This document shows positions 41,158 to 51,000 of a DNA stretch of 64,000 bases, in pieces. The stretch is from positions 124,001 through 188,000 of the forward strand of contig JARCOQ010000109.1 in the NCBI GenBank assembly GCA_029207755.1, written 5' to 3'. The stretch comes from Chamaea fasciata (Eukaryota > Chordata > Aves > Passeriformes > Sylviidae). Position 1 is the first letter of the stretch. Each line of letters opens with the position of its first letter. The notes under the pieces are model-generated. The model searched no databases. It saw only the letters and a list, made by a program, of their open reading frames with translations, and was not told where the DNA came from. Both the position numbers and the translations under genes were made by a program.

Positions 41158-43256
41158 CAGGCACCTGGGCAGCTGACTTTACTTACCCCTGGAAACAGCC
41201 CAGCCTTTGTGTCCAACTCCCTCATCCGGGCACCCAGCTCCGGCCACCTACAATCCCGAACGGAACACGATTTCTTCCAGATGCAAGCTGCCACAAGCAG
41301 GAAGCCTGGCTTCCCATGGAGGGCCAAAGGCCTCCTAAAAACTGACATCAGGCACCTGGGCAGCTGACTTTACTTACCCCTGGAAACAGGCCATCATTTG
41401 TGCCCAACACCCTCTGCCGGGCACCCTGCTCCGGCAACCTACAATCCCGAACGGAACAGGATTTCTTCCAGATGCAAGCTGCCTTAAACAGGAAGACGAG
41501 CTTCCCTTGGAGGGCCAAAGGCCTCCTACAAACTGACATCAGGCACCTGGGCAGCTGACTTTACTTATCCCTGGAAAAAGGACATCCTTTGTGCCCAACT
41601 CCCTCTGCCGGGCACCTGGCCTCGGCCACCTACAATCCCAAACGGAACCGGAGTTCTTCCAGATGCAAGCTGCCACAAGCTGGAAACGCGGCTTCACTTG
41701 GAGGGCCAAAGGCCTCCTACAAACTGACATCAGGCACCTGGGCAGCTGACTTTACTTACCCCTGGAAACAGGCCATCCTTTGTGCCCAACTCCCTCTGCC
41801 GGGCACCTGGCCTCGGCCACCTACAATCCCGAACGGAACAGGATTTCTTCCAGATGCAAGCTGCGACAAGCTGGAAGACTGGTTTCCCATGGAGGACCAA
41901 AGGCCTCCTACAAACTGACATCAGGCACCTGGGCAGCTGACTTTACTTACCCCTGGAAACAGCCCATCCTTTGTGCCCAACTCCCTCTGCCGGGCACCAG
42001 GTCTCGCCCACCTACAATCCCGAACGGAACAGGATTGCTTCCAGATGCAAGCTGCCACAAGCTGGAAGACAAGCTTCCCTTGGAGGGCCAAAGGCCTCCT
42101 ACAAACTGACATCAGGCACCTGGGCAGCTGACTTTACTTACCCCTGGAAACAGGCCATCCTTTGTGCCCAACTCCCTCTGCCGGGCACCAGGCCTCGGCC
42201 ACCTGCAATCCCGAACAGATCAGTATTACTTCCCGATGCAAGCTGCCACAAGCTGGAAGCCTGGCTTTCCATGGAGGACCAATAGCCACCTGCAAACTGA
42301 CATCAGGCACCTGGGCAGCTGACTTTACTTACCCCTGGAAACAGCCCATCCTTTTTGTCCAACTCCTTCATCCGGGCACCCAGCTCCGGCCCCCTACAAT
42401 CCCGAACGGAACACGATTTCTTCCAGATGCAAGCTGCCACAAGCAGGAAGCCTGGCTTCCCATGGAGGGCCAAAGGCCTCCTAAAAACTGACATCAGGCC
42501 CCTGGGCAGATGACTTTACTTACCCCTGGAAACAAGACATCCTTTGTGCCCAACTCCCTCTGCCGGGCAGATGGCCTCGGCCACCTACAATCCCGAACGG
42601 AACCGGAGTTCTTCCAGATGCAAGCTGCCACAAGCTGGAAGACAAGCTTCCCTTGGAGGGCCAAAGGCCTCCTACAAACTGACATCAGGCACCTGGGCTG
42701 CTGACTTTACTTACCCCTGGAAACAGGCCATCCTTTGTGCCCAACTCCCTCTGCCAGGCACCAGGCCTCGGCCACCTACAATCCTGAACGGAACAGGATT
42801 TCTTCCAGATGCAAGCTGCCACAAACTGGAAGCCTGTCATCCCTTGGAGGGCCAAAGGCCTCCTACAAACTGATATCAGGCACCTGGGCAGCTGACCTTC
42901 TTACCCCTGGAAACCAGCCATCATTTGTGCCCAACTCCCTCTGCCGGGCACCTGGCCTCGGCCACCTACAATCCCGAACGGAACAGGATTTCTTCCAGAT
43001 GCAAGCTGCCACAAGCAGTAAACCTGGCTTCCCATGGAGGGCCAAAGGCCTCCTACAAACTGACATCAGGCACCTGGGCAGCTGACTTTACTTATCCCTG
43101 GAAAAAGGACATCCTTTGTGCCCAACTCCCTCTGCCGGGCACCTGGCCTCGGCCACCTACAATCCCGAACGGAACCGGAGTTCTTCCAGATGCAAGCTGC
43201 CACAAGCTGGAAACGCGGCTTCACTTGGAGGGCCAAAGGCCTCCTACAAACTGACA

Positions 43257-43880
43257 TCAGGCACGTGGGCAGCTGACTTTACTTACCCCTCTAAACAGGA
43301 CATCCTTTGTGCCCAACTTCCTCTGCCGGGCACCTGGCCTCGGCCACCTACAATCCCGAACGAAACAGCATTTCTTCCAGATGCATGCTGCCACAAGCTG
43401 GAAGACTAGCTTCCCTTGGAGGGCCAAAGGCCTCCTACAAACTGACATCAGGCACCTGGGCAGCTGACTTTACTTACCCCTGGAAACAGGCCATCCTTTG
43501 TGCCTAACTCCGTCAGCTGGGCACCCAGCTCCGGCCACCTACAATCCCGAACGAAACAGGATTTCTTCCAGATGCAAACTGCCTTGAACAGGAAGACAAG
43601 CTTCCCTTGGAGGGCCAAAGGCCTCCTACTAACTGACATCAGGCACCTGGGCAGCTGACTTTACTTACCCCTGGAAACAGGCCATCCTTTGTGCCCAACT
43701 CCCTCTGCCGGGCCCAGAGCTTTGGCCACCTACAATCCCGAACGGAACAGGAGTTCTTCCAGATGCAAGCTGCCACAAGCTGGAAATGTGGCTTTACTTG
43801 GAAGGCCAAAGGCCTCCTACAAACTGACATCAGGCACCTGGGCAGCTGACTTTACTTTCCTAAAGAAACAGGCCATCATT
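43257..43880. repeat. Flank block matched across the provirus, left copy
   Basis: Just over three monomers match 55064-55687 at offset 11807 bp, sharing the GGGCCCAGAGCTTTGG and TTTCCTAAAGAAACAGG variants. Subtracting the 9515 bp added by the provirus leaves 2292 bp, exactly 12 monomers. Confidence 0.8.
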
Positions 43881-44367
43881 TGTGCCCAACTCCCTCTGCC
43901 GGGCACCTGGCCTCAGCCACCTACAATCCCGAACGGAACAGGATTCCTTCCAGATGCAAGCTGCCACAAGCTGGAAGACTGGTTTCCCATGGAGGACCAA
44001 AGGCCTCCTACAAACTGGCATCAGGCACCTGGGCAGCTGACTTTACTTACCCCTGGAAACAGGCCATCCTTTGTGCCCAACTCCCTCTGCCGGGCACCAG
44101 GCCTCGGCCACCTGCAATCTCGAACAGATCAGTATTACTTCCCGATGCAAGCTGCCACAAGCTGGAAGCCTGGCTTTCCATGGAGGACCAATAGCCACCT
44201 GCAAACTGACATCAGGCACCTGGGCAGCTGACTTTACTTACCCCTGGAAACAGCCCAGCCTTTGTGTCCAACTCCCTTATCCGGGCACCCAGCTCCGGCC
44301 ACCTACAATCCCGAACGGAACACGATTTCTTCCAGATGCAAGCTGCCACAAGCAGGAAGCCTGGCTT

Positions 44368-44372
44368 CCCAT
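44368..44372. repeat. Target-site duplication, left copy (CCCAT)
   Basis: CCCAT immediately precedes the TGTCACG start of the LTR and recurs right after the other LTR. The uninterrupted monomer has CCCAT once at this spot (GGCTTCCCATGGAGGG). Five bases fit class III, gamma-like or lentiviral integrases better than the 6 bp of alpha- and betaretroviruses. Confidence 0.92.
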
Positions 44373-44483
44373 TGTCACGATCCGCTCACACAAGCGGGGT
44401 TCGTGATGGTTCGTTTTAGGGAGCTCAGAGCACAAAAGACACAGCGGGGGACAAACTCAGTTTTACTCAATCACAAATGCACC

Positions 44484-44489
44484 TTTATT
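44484..44489 (-). terminator. Polyadenylation signal AATAAA, 3' LTR
   Basis: AATAAA on the minus strand about 180 nt downstream of the TATA box. Cleavage would fall near 44465-44475. Confidence 0.75.
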
Positions 44490-44668
44490 TAGTGCCAACA
44501 AATGCGGTAGTGGGGAGAGAAAAAGAGAATAGTTAGAAAAACAGAAAAGAGGGGAAGGGGATTATAGCTACCAACATGGTGGGTCGAGTCCTCGAGGCTT
44601 TTGAAGATGCCTATAGACGCGGTCTTCTCCAGTGGGGAGATCTCAAAAGTGAGCGGGGGTCTCCAGGG

Positions 44669-44676
44669 TTTTTATA
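44669..44676 (-). promoter_or_regulatory. TATA box, 3' LTR
   Basis: Identical TATAAAAA in the 3' LTR. If active it would drive transcription leftwards into the satellite array. Confidence 0.7.
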
Positions 44677-44764
44677 GTCCTCTCCGAAGCGACAGGCAGT
44701 TGGCCAAACAGGTGGGGGAAATCATTGCAGTGTGTTCATTTAGAGAACCCAGAACAAGTCGGTC

Positions 44765-44823
44765 GTCAGTAGGTACAGTGTCAACCAGTACAAGTCAGCA
44801 GGTGCAGTGTCAGTAGGCACAGT
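44765..44823 (-). repeat. Triplicated 15-bp motif in U3, 3' LTR
   Basis: Copies lie at 44765, 44794 and 44809. One of the four LTR differences (44770) falls in the first copy, where GTCAGT replaces GTCAGC. Confidence 0.6.
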
Positions 44824-45049
44824 CACTTCACCGTGACTTGCCCATTGTTTCTGCTCAGATTCTGATGTTCCGATATGGGTGCTGGGTGTTTTCCATCAAA
44901 CACACCTGCAGGCAGCACTTGGCCAACATCCCACCTCAGCCAGGCCAGAACTCCTGTATTGAGATTTTAAAGTCCCTTTTAGGGGTTTCAGTCTCTGTCC
45001 TTGACGATGGTCGTGAGGCAAATGAGGGATCTTCGGACCGTCTCTTACA

Positions 45050-45058
45050 CCACCCCGT
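45050..45058 (-). promoter_or_regulatory. Probable degenerate polypurine tract
   Basis: The sense strand reads ACGGGGTGG immediately before the LTR TGTAAG. Its place fits plus-strand priming, but it is short and contains a T. The nearest other purine run, GCAGAAGGAG, lies at about 45090-45099, too far from the LTR edge. Confidence 0.4.
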
Positions 45059-45170
45059 GACTCACGATTGTCGTCAAGAGAGCTCCTTCTGCAGGGTTCC
45101 GTAGTCTTGCGAAGTCTTCAGGACTCGTCCATGTCAGTAGCATATCCCGGAAAAACAGAGGCAGTAGAGG

Positions 45171-45217
45171 GTGTGTGTGAAAGAGAGAGAGAGGGGGAGA
45201 GAGAGAGAGAGAGAGAA
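45171..45217. repeat. GT/GA microsatellite in proviral 3' UTR
   Basis: A short (GT) run at 45171-45178 is followed by an imperfect (GA)n run to about 45217 on the plus strand, broken by GGGGG. In the proviral sense strand this is a (TC)n pyrimidine tract. Confidence 0.9.
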
Positions 45218-45408
45218 ATAGGAAAAGGAAATAAAAACAAAACAAAATCAATCAATATTGATTAAAACAATTTCATCAAAATAATCAGAACAAATCATCA
45301 AATTTCTTAAAGTTATAACAATTTACAAACAACAGCTTAATTTTGATTACAATATAACATAGTTAAAACAAAAAACAATAATCAAAACAAGCCATTAACA
45401 TTTTCAAA

Positions 45409-46779
45409 TTAATCTGCTGTTGGAGGCCTAATTTTTACTGTTGGGGTAGTACGTCTCGTGTCAATAACTTTGGGGGTGTCTTTTGCAAAAGGGGTATTGA
45501 TTAAACTGTGTGCTTCCATTATAGATGCCAACTGTGTCAACTTCTTCATCATTTTCCAATTTAGGATGTATAAAATGACTGATAAGACAAAACCAATCAA
45601 AACCAAAATCAAAAGAACAACAATGGGATGACACACTTTGTTCAGGATACCTGTAGCCGTAGGTGACCACCCAAAAAGGGTATCCCACCACCTGTATTCA
45701 GCATCCTTTTTGATCCTTTCTAAAACATGATGTATTTCTTTCACATCATGATGGACTGTCACCAAAGTTTTTTGTCCATTTTTCTTAACCCTTTTTAAAA
45801 TCCCTACTAAGTCTTCGTGAAGCAACAATTGCTTGATTAAAGTCAGATTCATTCCAATGGGGGCAGATGTTTTTTGGTGAAACAGGGTAAAATTTGCTTG
45901 TAAAAGGTGATAGGATGTAACTGGGGCTGAGTAAGAAAAGTCACACCCTGTAATTGTGGTAAAATTGCAAACACAAAAATTTGAGTGATTTTTAGGATTC
46001 ACTACTATTTCTCCTACAAACACTACATCACAAGCAGTCCTTATACAAGCACATCCATTGCCTATATACACAAGCACTGTTTTAGGAGTTTCGTTAGGGT
46101 GTACTTCAAAATGACAAATATTTTGCTCTGTGTCTAAACAAATGTCTTGAGCTATGATTGCATTACTTTCACAGATGAAACCTTGCTGTTCCCGAACAAT
46201 ACATGAGTCTAAATTGACAGTTTGCCATCTCTCGCCATTTTGACGGGCCCATTCTCTGTGCTCAAAAGGATAGAGAATAGTTCCATCATGATTCAGTCCT
46301 AATGCAATGATAGGAAATATCGAGTGTACAGAGGCATTACATATGGTTAACACAAAAGCTGTAACTGTGTTAGTATTGGGGTTATAGGTAAAGTTTACTA
46401 GTTTCCACCAGGATTGGAATTCCTTTTCAAAATCATTTGCATTATCCCAAATTATTTTCCGAATTTCAGTAGGAAAAGTGCCTTCTTCTCCTTCCCTTAT
46501 GATTGAGGCAACAACTGTTTGCATCCATAACTGTGCCTGGATGCAGCTAAGAGCCAAAGAGACATTGCTTTGTGTGGCACCAAGTGTATCAATTATCAAT
46601 TTGTGATCATTCACATTTATCTTTTCCCAATTTGGTAATATGTTTGATAATAACCACTGATGTGTCCCTAAGGCAGACAAAGAGGACTGCAGGGGTTGTT
46701 GTAATTTTGTCAGATCCGTCGTGGTGGTAACTAACTTATTCAATAATACTTCAGAATCAATGCTATTTAGGATTCCCAA
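45409..46779 (-). pseudogene. env: Env, TM part (456 codons), cut off from its start by the TGA
   Basis: The frame continues directly from SU and has no ATG start; its first codon is TTG, so independent translation is unlikely. Residues counted from 46779: a leucine- and glutamine-rich heptad-like region at about 13-90, a cysteine-rich middle (C193, C203, C214, C222, C243, C245, C250, C269, C271, C279), seven N-glycosylation sequons, a membrane-proximal tryptophan motif RWWDTLFGW (363-371), a transmembrane segment at about 384-407, and a tail of about 49 residues. At 456 codons it is much longer than the roughly 200-residue TM of gamma- and betaretroviruses and nearer to the foamy-virus TM size. 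Apart from the upstream TGA it is open throughout. Confidence 0.85.
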
Positions 46780-46782
46780 TCA
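46780..46782 (-). other. In-frame TGA interrupting env
   Basis: The minus strand reads ACA-TGA-TTG in the env frame. It falls in the hydrophobic fusion-peptide region just after the RMAR cleavage motif. The frames before and after are identical, so no indel is involved. The following base is T, not the CTA context favoured for readthrough. Confidence 0.9.
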
Positions 46783-47988
46783 TGTCCCCAAAACACCGGT
46801 TATATCTCTTGCCATTCTTTTCTTAGAAGGGTTCCGTTTCCGCAGCCAGGTATTCCATCCCTGAAAAGAAGTTTGCAAAAAGGGTGAACAGCTTGGCTGA
46901 ATTTCTGAAACGTTATTCTGCATCAGTAATTTGACCTTTTTGAGGGACCACTCAGGATTAAACAATATTTGTTGTTGGCCAATTCTCCTGATTATATATG
47001 GTCCAATTTGAAAAATCTGTGGCCTTAGCATAACCGGTGGTTGGGTAGTGGGCGGTGTAGGCTTTACCACATTAACATCAAGTTTTCCCCAGTACTTAGT
47101 ATGGTTTTCACCACATACCACTTTGTGGGAAGATTGCACATTAGTCAAATTCAACCAACAATTTTGATTTTGAGTCTCACAGTGTAAAGCACGGTCGTGC
47201 GGTCCTATGACAAAGCTGTGTATGGGTTCAATAAGGGATCCAACAATTAATTCACATCGAATTGCTATATCATTACCTTGTGTTACCATAAAGGGAGGAA
47301 AAACATGATTTTTGCTATTTAGCACTAGGGGAGTTTGCACACCAGGTTGTACGATCACTACTGTCAGCATAGGTCTTGCCACGGCATTGATTTTAAACGT
47401 GTAAACCAAGCTTTTCGAACCTGACTGACCTGCCGAGTCATTTCGCCAACTGCATATCACATAGGATGATTTGGTTAAGGTAAAGTTATGACCACAGTCA
47501 ATAGGTTCATTTTTACACAGCTTTGTAATTTTAGCGTTGTTAGTGTTAGGGCTTAGTGTATAATTTCCAATATTTTTCTGGCGACAACACAATACAAAGG
47601 GGGCATGCTTTTTGCATTTCCACTTTTCAGTGGGACAAAGTTCTGCTGTGATGTTAGGGTGCAAACTGCTTGTTATGTCTGGTTCCAAAAGGTTTCCCGT
47701 TATTGTAATGGAGGCAGCTTTCTCTTGAGAAGATCCTGCTTTTTTGCATGTTGCCTTAATTGGTTCACCAACTATACCATTTAGAGTTGTAATCTGCTCA
47801 TTCTTATCCCATCCCCACTCACGTGGACCACCATGATACCCTGAGGTTGCCAGGTTTAGGTGACGACTTCTGGGATGTGGTTCTTGAGTACTGGTATATC
47901 TAACAGTGGCTTCAGACCGCGGCCACTCAGCTGGCTCCTGGCCATGGGAGTGTGGCAGGATGCAGAGAAGTATTAATAATGTTAACAT
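46780..47988 (-). CDS. env: Env, SU part (402 aa), ended by in-frame TGA
   Basis: The surface subunit would bind the host receptor. The N-terminal signal peptide is MLTLLILLCILPHSHG, with likely cleavage before QEPAEW. The mature part is cysteine-rich, with seven N-X-S/T sites (NIT, NYT, NFT, NDS, NLT, NHT, NVS), and has a proline-threonine linker near PTPPTTQPP. A basic stretch ending RMAR (RXXR, furin-like) marks the SU/TM boundary. The frame stops at TGA 46780-46782, ten codons after RMAR. The same frame continues open downstream, so this is one nonsense codon in an otherwise open env. The product would be SU without its anchor and probably secreted. The family is not recognised by name. 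The ATG has A at -3. Confidence 0.85.
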   Translation of the reverse strand: MLTLLILLCILPHSHGQEPAEWPRSEATVRYTSTQEPHPRSRHLNLATSGYHGGPREWGWDKNEQITTLNGIVGEPIKATCKKAGSSQEKAASITITGNLLEPDITSSLHPNITAELCPTEKWKCKKHAPFVLCCRQKNIGNYTLSPNTNNAKITKLCKNEPIDCGHNFTLTKSSYVICSWRNDSAGQSGSKSLVYTFKINAVARPMLTVVIVQPGVQTPLVLNSKNHVFPPFMVTQGNDIAIRCELIVGSLIEPIHSFVIGPHDRALHCETQNQNCWLNLTNVQSSHKVVCGENHTKYWGKLDVNVVKPTPPTTQPPVMLRPQIFQIGPYIIRRIGQQQILFNPEWSLKKVKLLMQNNVSEIQPSCSPFLQTSFQGWNTWLRKRNPSKKRMARDITGVLGT

Positions 47989-48034
47989 GGTTATTTTGTT
48001 TTCATGTCACTTGAAGTGTCCCCTCGGAGTTCTC

Positions 48035-48062
48035 CTGCAATAGCAAAACACAGAAAAAAAAA
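48035..48062 (-). promoter_or_regulatory. Predicted env splice acceptor
   Basis: On the minus strand a run of T and C (48041-48062) leads to TTGCAG, with AG at 48035-48036. The next exon would begin at 48034, 46 nt before the env ATG. The position just after pol and before env is where a subgenomic env acceptor is expected. Confidence 0.65.
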
Positions 48063-48086
48063 GATCTGCCACCTAAGGGCAGAACA

Positions 48087-51000
48087 TTAAAATGATGGAA
48101 TTATCCAGCGGGTATTTATCCGATGTTCTTTTCCTAAGGCATCAGATGCTATCCACGCAACTTTATTCAGAGAAGTTTTCAACACAAGTGGTACTTCTCC
48201 CACCGTAGGGAGGTCTACCAAAACAGGTTGCCCCGGGTAATGAACTGGATTTTCGGGATCATTTGGTCCTCTTTGTGAGGAGACTAAGCTCAGAGGATTT
48301 GGGCAAAAAGCAGTAATTTTTGGGCACCCATTCACCCCCCATCTTTCATTTACACTCTGCACAGCTTTATGCAACCGGCCATCCCAGCCTCCCTCTTGTG
48401 GTTTCAGAAGTCGTTTTAAAAGACCGTTAGTCCTTTCTACAATTCCATTAGCTTGAGGGTAATAGGGAGTGTGAAAGGTCCATTTTATCCCTTCACCTTT
48501 TGCCCATTCCTGTACTACTTTAGCAGTAAAGTGTGACCCATTATCGGATTGAATTTCCTGTGGTTTTGGGAAAGTCCCGAACCATATCTGCAATGCTTTA
48601 ACAGTGTTTTCCCCTGTAGCCCTTTTAAATGCCTCGGCTTGAACTAATCCAGATGTAATCTCAACCCCCACTAACACAAAATATTTACCTCCTGATTGCT
48701 TAAAGGGACCTATGTAATCTACCTGCCATGCATCCCATAAGCCTTTACCTGTCCTCAAGTGTAGTGGGTCATCCTCTAAAGGATGTCTTTCTAGCCGTTT
48801 GCGACACTGCTCACAGGCTGAAATGCAGGTGTTACACATTTCTCTGGTAACGGGCCAACCCCGGGCATGAGCTTCCTTGTATAAATCTTTTGTACCTGTG
48901 TGTTGTCGTTTTACATGCAGCCATTCTAATAAGTGCTCCCAATCTTCAGTGATTTCATCCTTTTTCAGAGGACTTAGTTTTGCTAATTCATCAGCTCTGT
49001 TGTTCCATTCTCCTGCTGGATTATCATCTGTCTGGTGAGAGGCTACCCACCCTACAGCAAAATTCCCTTGACTTGCAATTTGTAAAATTTCTTGCCACTT
49101 TTCTTTCTGCCACACTGGAATTCTGTTAACTTCCCAATCATTTTGTTGCCAGAAAGGCAGCCATTCAGTGCAGCCCTTATATACAGCATAGGAGTCAGTG
49201 TAAATACAGACAAGAGAGGTGTTTTGTGCCTCCCTCTGGAAAACACTCCAAACAGCTATAAGTTCCCCAATTTGGGCACTGCCTTCCCCTTCTGTAATGA
49301 TCCGCTCTCCAGAAGAAGTGTGCAAAGCTACAGCTCTGTATTTCCACACTTTTCCTTCACGCTTAGCTGAGGCATCAGTAAACCATGAATATGCTGTTTG
49401 CTCAGGGGAGAAGGAAGGGGCTATTTTAATAACTGAGGCAGGTTTGTCTTGGCTGCTATTCAGATTCTCTGTGTCTTGTATTGGTAAATTTTTCACAGCG
49501 CCTTCAGTAATTGAAAAGATGTTATTATAATGCTCTATTTGTGCATACCATTTCCTTACTGAGGCTCGTTGTGCTATCCCTTCAGGAGGTGGAGTCCCTG
49601 TGATCACTATTTTAATTACTTTAAAGGGACCTCTCAACACAATTGGTTGTTTTCTTGTGATTTTTTCTACTTCTATGAGAGCTTGGGTAACAACAAATAA
49701 GCCTTTCTCCCAAGTTGTATATCTTTTTTCAGCATCTTTAAAGCCACGGGAGTAGAAGCTAACAGGTCTGATTGGGCCTTCAGGACCCCTTTGCCATATA
49801 TGTACTGACAACCCTGAGGTAGCAAATCCCCATTCTACCTGAAAAGGATCTGCTGGGTGGATAGGGCCTAGGGCCTGGTGAGCTGTGGCTTCAAAAATCA
49901 ACAATTGTAATGCTTCTTCCTGAGAAGGGCTCCAGTCCCATTTTACTCCCTTTCTCAACAAATCATAAAGAGGTCTAGCAATAATTGAAAAATCTGGAAT
50001 GTGTTTTCTCCAAAATACCAATAGTCCTAAAGCTTGTTGGAGTTCTTTTCTAGATTCGGGCATCTTGATTTGATCTAAAGAAGTTAGGGTGTCTGGTGGG
50101 ATGCATGTCATACCTCCTTTCCACCAGATTCCTAAAAATTTCACTTCTTGAGAAGGTTTTTGTATTTTTTCTGAGGGGATCTGCAGACCAAGGCTCTCTA
50201 AGTGGGAAATTATTTTCTGTTGAACACCCTCCACTACTTCTTTTTCTTCTCCTCCCACTAAGATATCATCTATGTATTGGTAAACAGCTACAGTGTCAGG
50301 TTTAGATAGTTCTTCTAATTCTTGGGCTAAAGCATGGTGGGCTAAAGTGGGAGAGTGTCGGTACCCTTGGGGTAGACGTGTGAAGGTATATTGCTGTCCC
50401 TCCCATGTAAAGGCAAAACGGTCCATATCTTCTTGTTGTATGGGTATCATGAAAAACATGTCTTTAACATCTATTGTTGCCATAATAGAGTGAGCTTTTT
50501 CCTGAATTGATATTATTAATTCAGCTATATTTGGGACCGCTGCTGTGAGAGGGTCTGTGTTGGCATTAAGCCGTCTGTAATCAACTGTCAGTCTCCACTT
50601 TCCATTGGGTTTTTTAACTGGCCAGATTGGTGAGTTAAAAGGGCTGTGAGTGTTAACAATTACTCCTTGATCTTTCAGTTCCTGAATGACTGGCTTGATG
50701 CCATCTTTAGCACCAGAGGGTAGAGGATATTGTTTCACAGAAGTGATTTTGCTGAACGGTAGGGAAGGAGCTGTTTGTAGCAGCCTGATGTTAAGGCTGG
50801 GAGCTCCGAAAGACCAGAGAAAGCCTTCGGAGTCTTCCCATTGTCTCCCAGCAAGTATATCCATCCCTAACAAACTGTCAGGAATGTTTCCAATGACCAT
50901 TTGGACAGCTATTGGGTTGTCTTCTCCGGGCAGTGTGAGCTTTACTAGAGCGATACTCATAGACTCTGTAGTTCCTAGGGCATTTAAAACACAACATCGT

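Larger units (their letters stand above)
1..44372. repeat. 191-bp satellite array, left arm (about 232 monomers)
   Basis: Head-to-tail copies of a 191-bp monomer run without unique sequence from the window edge to the provirus. Landmarks recur every 191 bp: GACATCAGGCAC, GCAGCTGACTTTACTTAC, CCTTTGTGCCCAACTCCCTC, CCACCTACAATCC, TTTCTTCCAGATGCAAGCTG and GGGCCAAAGGCCTCC. One counted monomer is 108/191 GC. Most monomers are exactly 191 bp; rare 1-2 bp indels shift the phase. Variation is concentrated at a few sites (the stretch after CTGGAAACAG, the bases before CCACCTACAATCC, and the stretch between CTGCC and GGAGGGCC). No monomer encodes a credible protein, because 191 is not a multiple of 3 and apparent reading frames overlap on both strands. 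The length matches the zebra finch centromeric satellite Tgut191A (established knowledge); identity is inferred, not verified. Confidence 0.97.
44373..45049 (-). repeat. 3' LTR of provirus
   Basis: This 677-bp partner of 53206-53882 at offset 8833 bp has four substitutions and no gaps. It would supply the polyadenylation signal for the provirus. Satellite begins directly beyond its outer end at 44372. Confidence 0.95.
45050..45408 (-). other. 3' untranslated region between env and 3' LTR
   Basis: 359 nt, AT-rich in its env-proximal half (45220-45408) and holding a GT/GA microsatellite. No accessory gene is visible. The bases touching the LTR read TCACGGGGTGG in the sense direction, so only GGGGTGG resembles a polypurine tract, and it is interrupted by a T. 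Confidence 0.75.

Noticed and set aside
1..44372. Hundreds of overlapping open frames of about 63, 93, 109 and 180 codons on both strands
   Set aside because: They recur every 191 bp, which is not a multiple of 3, overlap in different frames and on opposite strands, and simply follow the satellite. No codon-level conservation is visible.
1..44372. CRISPR-like regular repeat spacing
   Set aside because: The repeat occupies the entire period; there are no unique spacers and no cas genes. The provirus shows a vertebrate host.
1..44372. Block duplications as pure assembly error
   Set aside because: Copies carry private substitutions and indels (for example near 20773 and 28911), which argues for real copies. 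Read-level confirmation was not possible here.
44262..44492. Open frame crossing from satellite into the LTR
   Set aside because: A chance fusion at the insertion junction.
44601..45104. Plus-strand frames of 71 and 88 codons inside the LTR, repeated at 53434-53937
   Set aside because: They lie in LTR sequence antisense to the provirus, one runs into satellite at 53.88 kb, and no domain is recognisable.
45409..46779. TM region as an independent gene with its own start
   Set aside because: The first codon after the TGA is TTG, in the same frame as SU. It is the downstream half of env, not a separate gene.
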